Source: an uncultured Oscillospiraceae bacterium (GTDB lineage: Bacteria; Bacillota; Clostridia; Oscillospirales; Ruminococcaceae). Taken from it: a stretch of 27,152 nt of DNA. The stretch covers positions 1-27,152 of the forward strand of contig CAKSEE010000041.1 in the NCBI GenBank assembly GCA_934446455.1, written 5' to 3'. Of this stretch, positions 23,040-27,152 are shown piece by piece. The notes beneath the pieces are model-generated. The model saw only the letters and a list, made by a program, of their open reading frames with translations. It had not been told where the DNA came from and made no database searches. The position numbers and the translations under genes were made by a program. Numbering within the stretch: position 1 is the stretch's first letter; the number at the start of each line of letters is the position of its first letter.

Positions 23040-24491
23040 ATGAATACACAGGTTACGACAAGATTTGCGCCCAGTCCCACGGGCTTTATGCACATAGGCA
23101 ACCTCAGGACAGCGCTCTATTCCTACCTTATAGCAAAAGCGAACGGCGGCAAGTTCATTCTGCGCATTGAGGACACCGACCAGAAGCGCCTTGTAGAGGG
23201 CGCTGTGGACGTTATCTACAGCACGCTTGCAATGACGGGGCTTAAGTACGACGAGGGTCCCGATATCGGCGGTCCCAACGGCCCGTATATCCAGAGCGAA
23301 CGCCGCGATATCTACATGAAATACGCAAAGGAGCTTGTTGAGCGCGGGGCTGCGTACTACTGCTTCTGCTCCAAGGAGCGCCTTGAAAAGCTCCACGAGG
23401 ACGGCGACGTCGGCGCGGGCTACGACCGCCACTGCCGCGACCTGCCGCAGGATGAAGTAGAGCGCCTGCTCGCTTCGGGCGCGCCGTTCGTTATCCGACA
23501 GAAAATGCCGCTCGAGGGCAAAACGGGCTACGACGACGTGGTGTTTGGTCACATTGAGATAGACAACAGCGAGATGCAGGACCAGATACTCATGAAGGCA
23601 GACGGCTACCCCACCTATAACTTCTGCCACGTTGTGGACGACCACCTTATGGGCGTAACGCACGTTGTGCGCGGGTGCGAGTACCTCACCTCCACGCCCA
23701 AGTACGTGCTGCTCTACGACGCGTTCGGCTGGGAGCGCCCCGTGTACTGCCACCTGCCGCTGCTCATGGGCAAGAACGAGGACGGCTCTGTAAGCAAACT
23801 GTCCAAGCGCCACGGCGCGGTAAGCTTTCAGGAGCTTGTAAAGAACGGCTACCTGCCAGAGGCAATTATAAACTACATGGCGTTCACGGGCTGGTGCCCC
23901 AAGGATACCAACGAGGAGTTCTTTACACTTGCAGAGCTTGAAAAGGTGTTCTCGATTGACGGCATAAGCAAGTCTCCCGCCGTTTTCGACTACGACAAGC
24001 TGCTGTGGTTCAACAGCCACTATATAAAGGAGCTGTCCCCCGAAAAATTCGCGCAGCTCGCAGAGCCGTTCTGGTCGGAGGAGCTGAAGCCGTGGGCTAA
24101 CAACTCGCGCCTGCTCTCAATGGTGCAGACCCGCGTGGATACATTCCCACAGATAAACGAAAAGGCGGCGTTTGTGCCGGGACTGCCCGAGTACGATACG
24201 GCGCTCTACGCCAACAAAAAGAACAAGACCGACGCGGCGCTTGCAAAAACGCTTCTCGCGGCGGCCATACCCGCGCTTCAGGCTGCGCCCGAGTGGAACA
24301 GCGACGCGCTTTTCGCCCTGCTTAAGGAGCTTGCGGAGCAGCAGGGAGTAAAGGCGGGCGCGGTAATGTGGGTAGTCCGCATTGCGGTTTCGGGGCTTGC
24401 GGTAACGCCCGGCGGCGCTACGGAGCTTATGGAGGTGCTCGGCAGGGAGGAGTCACTCAGACGTCTTAACGACGGGCTTGCAAGATTATAA
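23040..24491 (+). CDS. gltX: Glutamyl-tRNA synthetase
   Basis: Charges tRNA-Glu (and, in most Bacillota, also tRNA-Gln for later amidation). Length is 483 residues, normal for a bacterial GluRS. The class I signature is RFAPSPTGFMHIGNLRTAL (HIGN at 18-21), followed by LRIEDTDQKR. The zinc-binding insert has CFC (Cys108, Cys110) and YDRHC (Cys132). The KMSKS equivalent is VSKLSKRHGAVSF (KLSKR at 253-257), and DYDKLLWFNSHYI plus the C-terminal helical cage follow. GGAGGA about 10 bases upstream gives a good ribosome site. A MetRS-like gene starts 27 bases after the stop, with no terminator between, so the two tRNA synthetases share an operon. Confidence 0.97.
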   Translation: MNTQVTTRFAPSPTGFMHIGNLRTALYSYLIAKANGGKFILRIEDTDQKRLVEGAVDVIYSTLAMTGLKYDEGPDIGGPNGPYIQSERRDIYMKYAKELVERGAAYYCFCSKERLEKLHEDGDVGAGYDRHCRDLPQDEVERLLASGAPFVIRQKMPLEGKTGYDDVVFGHIEIDNSEMQDQILMKADGYPTYNFCHVVDDHLMGVTHVVRGCEYLTSTPKYVLLYDAFGWERPVYCHLPLLMGKNEDGSVSKLSKRHGAVSFQELVKNGYLPEAIINYMAFTGWCPKDTNEEFFTLAELEKVFSIDGISKSPAVFDYDKLLWFNSHYIKELSPEKFAQLAEPFWSEELKPWANNSRLLSMVQTRVDTFPQINEKAAFVPGLPEYDTALYANKKNKTDAALAKTLLAAAIPALQAAPEWNSDALFALLKELAEQQGVKAGAVMWVVRIAVSGLAVTPGGATELMEVLGREESLRRLNDGLARL

Positions 24492-24518
24492 GGGAGCTTT
24501 TGAAAGGAACATACGAAA

Positions 24519-26537
24519 ATGAGCGAAGAAAAGAAAGAATTTGTAAAGCGCGAGATTCCGCGCCCCGAGTTTCCCAAGCGCGCCATTATAACGGGCGGTA
24601 TGCCCTACGGCAACAAAACGCTCCACTTCGGGCATATCGGCGGCGTGTTTGTATTCGCGGACGTTTACGCGCGCTTCCTGCGCGACAGGCTGGGCGACGA
24701 GAACGTTATATTCGTTTCGGGTACGGACTGCTACGGCTCGCCCATTGCGGAGGGCTACCGCAAGCTGTGCGCGGACGGTAAGTTCAGCGGAACTATCCAC
24801 GACTTTGTGGAGGGCAACCACAAGGCGCAGAAGCAGACGCTCGACGACTACGAGATAAGCCTCAACATCTTCGGCGCTTCGGGTCTTGGCAGGACGGCGG
24901 AGATTCACGACCGCGTTTCCGACCGCTTTATACGCCGCCTTTACGAAAACGGCCACCTTAAAAAGATAAGCACCAAGCAGTTCTACGACGAAAAGGCGGG
25001 CTGCTTCCTCAACGGCAGGCAGGTTATAGGCAAATGCCCCGTTGACGGCTGCCAGAGCGAAAAGGCGTACGCAGACGAGTGCGACCTCGGCCACCAGTAT
25101 ATGCCCGAGAGCCTTATCGACCCCAAAAGCACGCTTACAGGCGAAAAGCCCGTTATGCGCGACGTGGAGAACTGGTACTTCGACCTGCCGTCCTACAGCG
25201 GGCTTCTTAAGGAGTACGTAAAGGACATTTCCGCGCAGAAGAACGTGCGCCCGCTCGTTTCAAAGACTATCGCGGAGTTCCTTGCAGACCCGCTTATCCA
25301 CATCAAGAACGAGCTTCTCGAAAGCTATGAGAAAATAAAAGACAGGCTGCCCGCGCACGAGTTCCTTGAGGAAAAGAAAAAGCCGTCGTTTACGATAGTG
25401 TTCAAAACGCTTGAGGAAATGGACGAGGCGTGCGTGGTTCTCGCAGAAAACGGCATTCGCTACCGCACGGGCAAAACGCTCGTTCCGTTCAGGCTTACAG
25501 GCAATATAGAGTGGGGCGTAAAGGCTCCCGTGCTTGAGGGCGAGGACCCGCTTACCATATGGGTATGGCCCGAGTCGCTCTGGGCGCCTATCTCCTTTAC
25601 GCAGGCGGCGCTTGAAAAGCAGGGCAGGAATCCCGAGGAATGGCGCAGCTTCTGGTGCAGCAAGGACGCGCAGGTATATCAGTTCATCGGCGCGGACAAC
25701 ATCTACTTCTACGGCGTTGCCGAAATGGCAATGTTTATGGCGCTGCAAAAGGGCGAGAACACCGCCTGCCCGCCCGACGGCGAAATGCAGCTGCCCATTC
25801 TGTGCGCAAACAACCACATTCTCTTCCTTAACAAAAAGGCGAGCAGCTCGGGCGCCGTCAAGCCCCCTATGGCTGCGGACCTGCTTAACTACTACACCGC
25901 GGAGCAGCTCAGAATGCACTTCCTCGGGCTCGGACTCGGGCAGCGCAGCGTAAGCTTCATGCCAAAGCCCTACAACCCCGACGCAAAGCCCGAAGACCCC
26001 GACCCCGTTGTAAAGGACGGCTTCCTGCTGTCCAACGTGTTCAACCGCGTTATACGCACCTGCATTTACACCTGCCAGAAGTATTTCGGCGGCATGATGC
26101 CCGTGGGCGATATAGACGAGCAGGTGCTTGAGGACGCGAAAAAGGCAGTTCTCGACTACGAGCGCTTTATGTACCGCTTCGAGTTCCATCAGGCGACCTA
26201 CGTACTCGACAGCTACATCAGAAAGATGAGCAAGTACATGGCAAAGGCGCTCGGCGACGCAGACAAGGCGGACGACGACGCGCAGCGCCGTCACGCGCTC
26301 ATTCAGGTGTTCCACATGATAAGGACGGCGGCGGTGCTGCTGCACCCCATGGCGCCAAAGGGTACTGAGATGATTCTCGAGTACCTGCAGCTTGACCGCA
26401 GCTTCTGGAGCTGGGACAGGATTTTCGACGGCATGGCTGCGTTTACGGGCGGAAAGGACAGCCCGCTCAGGTTCCTCGAGCCGCGCGTGGACTTCTTCAC
26501 AAAGCACCCGAGCCAGCTTGCCGAGGCTGAGGAGTAA
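24519..26537 (+). CDS. metG: Methionyl-tRNA synthetase, divergent clostridial type
   Basis: Class I tRNA ligase of 672 residues, best matched to MetRS. PYGNKTLHFGHIGGVFVFADV gives the HIGH equivalent HFGH (36-39), and FVSGTDCYGSPI follows, as in MetRS. A zinc knuckle with Cys173, Cys178, Cys188 and His192 matches the MetRS connective peptide, and DPKSTLTGEKPVMRDVENWYF is MetRS-like. Two features are odd. First, an insertion of about 70 residues (about 245-320) separates the connective peptide from the second half of the Rossmann fold. Second, the KMSKS loop reads LNKKASSS (437-444), which keeps only one lysine position. The Met pocket segment SLWAPISF is present. AAAGGA lies 10 bases before the ATG. 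Whether it is the cell's only MetRS cannot be judged here. Confidence 0.88.
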   Translation: MSEEKKEFVKREIPRPEFPKRAIITGGMPYGNKTLHFGHIGGVFVFADVYARFLRDRLGDENVIFVSGTDCYGSPIAEGYRKLCADGKFSGTIHDFVEGNHKAQKQTLDDYEISLNIFGASGLGRTAEIHDRVSDRFIRRLYENGHLKKISTKQFYDEKAGCFLNGRQVIGKCPVDGCQSEKAYADECDLGHQYMPESLIDPKSTLTGEKPVMRDVENWYFDLPSYSGLLKEYVKDISAQKNVRPLVSKTIAEFLADPLIHIKNELLESYEKIKDRLPAHEFLEEKKKPSFTIVFKTLEEMDEACVVLAENGIRYRTGKTLVPFRLTGNIEWGVKAPVLEGEDPLTIWVWPESLWAPISFTQAALEKQGRNPEEWRSFWCSKDAQVYQFIGADNIYFYGVAEMAMFMALQKGENTACPPDGEMQLPILCANNHILFLNKKASSSGAVKPPMAADLLNYYTAEQLRMHFLGLGLGQRSVSFMPKPYNPDAKPEDPDPVVKDGFLLSNVFNRVIRTCIYTCQKYFGGMMPVGDIDEQVLEDAKKAVLDYERFMYRFEFHQATYVLDSYIRKMSKYMAKALGDADKADDDAQRRHALIQVFHMIRTAAVLLHPMAPKGTEMILEYLQLDRSFWSWDRIFDGMAAFTGGKDSPLRFLEPRVDFFTKHPSQLAEAEE

Positions 26538-26554
26538 TTACTATATAAATAAGA

Positions 26555-26587
26555 GCAGGGACTGTATGCGATACAGTCCCTGCTTTT
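26555..26587 (+). terminator. Terminator after the gltX-metG operon
   Basis: A perfect 13-bp stem, GCAGGGACTGTAT (26555-26567) and ATACAGTCCCTGC (26571-26583), with a 3-base loop GCG, followed by TTTTCTCTTT. It lies 17 bases after the metG stop. Confidence 0.94.
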
Positions 26588-26601
26588 CTCTTTCGCTGCA
26601 T

Positions 26602-26658
26602 AAAAAAACCTTTATACAGGCAGACTCCCTGCGCCTTACGGCACGGGGAGCCTTTTTT
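26602..26658. terminator. Second, bidirectional terminator between metG and GH130 genes
   Basis: CTCCC (26625-26629) pairs with GGGAG (26646-26650), enclosing GCC-TTAC-GGC (26633-26642), then CCTTTTTT on the plus strand. A plus-strand A-run at 26602-26608 gives a T-run for transcripts coming from the minus-strand phosphorylase gene (stop at 26679), although the stem-to-T distance on that strand is long. Confidence 0.68.
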
Positions 26659-26678
26659 ATGCCCGATAAAGCAGTTTA

Positions 26679-27152
26679 TCAGAAATACTTGTTGGAGTGC
26701 GCCTTAACGTACTCAACAACCTCTTCAGCGTAGCAGAACGCCATGCTTACGCAGGTGTCCGCGCAGCCGTAGTAAATTGCGATCCTTCCCGTATCCTTGT
26801 CGCAGAGCGCTGCGCAGGGGAACGTTACGTTCTGAACGTCGCCGACGGTTTCGTAAATCTCGCGCGGGTTGATGAGGTACTCGCGGCAGCGGTACTTAAC
26901 CTTCCAGGGCTGCTCCTTGTCGAGAATGCAGGCGCCAAAGCTGTATACGAAGCCGTTGCAGCTCTCGAGAACGCCGTGGTAGAATACGAGCCAGCCCTCG
27001 CTTGTTTCTATCGGAATAGGACCTGCGCCTATCTTCTTGCTTTCCCAGCCTCTGTCGGGAGCCATAACGTGTCTGTGCTTGCCCCAGTAGGTCATATCCT
27101 TGGAGTGGGACAGGTACATATCGCCGAAAGGAGTGTGGCCGCTGTCGGACGG
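26679..27152 (-). CDS. GH130 mannosylglucose phosphorylase, C-terminal part (5' truncated)
   Basis: Phosphorolysis of 4-O-beta-mannosyl-glucose to mannose 1-phosphate and glucose, cytoplasmic. The frame is open to the window edge, so 157 residues of a protein of about 390 are visible. It opens with [19 protein letters not shown] and continues [61 protein letters not shown] and [13 protein letters not shown]. These blocks are those of GH130 subfamily 1 (the RaMP1 type of Ruminococcus albus). It is convergent with metG. The 2-epimerase at 1059-2237 makes its substrate, and the two genes probably serve the same mannan-derived mannobiose route even though they are some 25 kb apart. Assignment to GH130 is secure; the exact acceptor preference is inferred. 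Confidence 0.92.
   Translation of the reverse strand, partial: PSDSGHTPFGDMYLSHSKDMTYWGKHRHVMAPDRGWESKKIGAGPIPIETSEGWLVFYHGVLESCNGFVYSFGACILDKEQPWKVKYRCREYLINPREIYETVGDVQNVTFPCAALCDKDTGRIAIYYGCADTCVSMAFCYAEEVVEYVKAHSNKYF

Noticed and set aside
22845..24020. Open minus-strand frame extending the 21501-22844 gene far upstream to 24020
   Set aside because: It runs antisense through gltX, has no ribosome site, and the true start at 22844 has GGAGGG at ideal spacing and a promoter.

Overview
The window looks like chromosomal DNA of a GC-rich, Gram-positive gut or rumen Clostridium relative, most likely Ruminococcus-like (Oscillospiraceae). The reasons are several lipobox (type II signal) lipoproteins, strong AGGAGG-type ribosome binding sites, a secA with a C-terminal zinc tail, an AGE-family epimerase that keeps the Ruminococcus albus cellobiose 2-epimerase numbering at Arg52, and a GH130 mannosylglucose phosphorylase. 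The taxonomic call is inference from protein families; no rRNA or tRNA gene is present. No insertion sequence transposase, phage gene or CRISPR array was seen.

Layout, left to right. 1-990: 3' end of secA. 1059-3325: cellobiose/mannobiose 2-epimerase and an orphan efflux-adaptor lipoprotein. 3375-7376 (minus): a large secreted papain-type protease with nine fibronectin III repeats. 7579-8772: a cation diffusion facilitator. 8779-9012: a nested palindromic non-coding repeat. 9041-11714: a plus-strand cluster of response regulator, histidine kinase, a lipoprotein whose C-terminal domain is a barnase with all catalytic residues, and its barstar inhibitor. 11823-11969: a small Cys-rich ORF. 11970-12367: non-coding, with a large inverted repeat. 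12368-15814 (minus): response regulator, LanF/BcrA-like ABC ATPase, ABC-2 permease and histidine kinase, a typical antimicrobial-peptide sensing and export module. 15870-19379 (minus): Sel1-repeat zinc-ribbon protein, DUF4358-like lipoprotein, TerY-C-like zinc-ribbon protein, and a Ser/Thr-kinase-like protein with zinc ribbon and FHA-like tail. 19664-21442: pyruvate kinase. 21501-22844 (minus): unknown two-TM protein. 23040-26537: gltX and a divergent methionyl-tRNA synthetase. 26679-27152 (minus): C-terminal part of a GH130 phosphorylase.

How the parts work together. The epimerase and the GH130 phosphorylase, at opposite ends of the window, are consecutive enzymes of the mannobiose pathway (Man-Man to Man-Glc to Man-1-P plus glucose), although they are not adjacent here. 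The lipoprotein barnase and cytoplasmic barstar form a toxin/immunity-type pair downstream of a two-component system. The ABC module has three GTAAAG repeats phased at 11 and 22 bp upstream of a consensus -10, a likely binding site for its own response regulator. The kinase operon resembles vWA/TerY-type phospho-signalling loci but lacks a visible phosphatase or vWA partner, and its kinase has lost the catalytic-loop Asn.

The items most worth a second look are the surface-anchored barnase, the non-coding structured repeats at 8779-9012 and 12172-12300, the phased operator, the degenerate kinase operon, and the MetRS with an aberrant KMSKS loop. No single gene set here can be claimed as a wholly new system from sequence alone.
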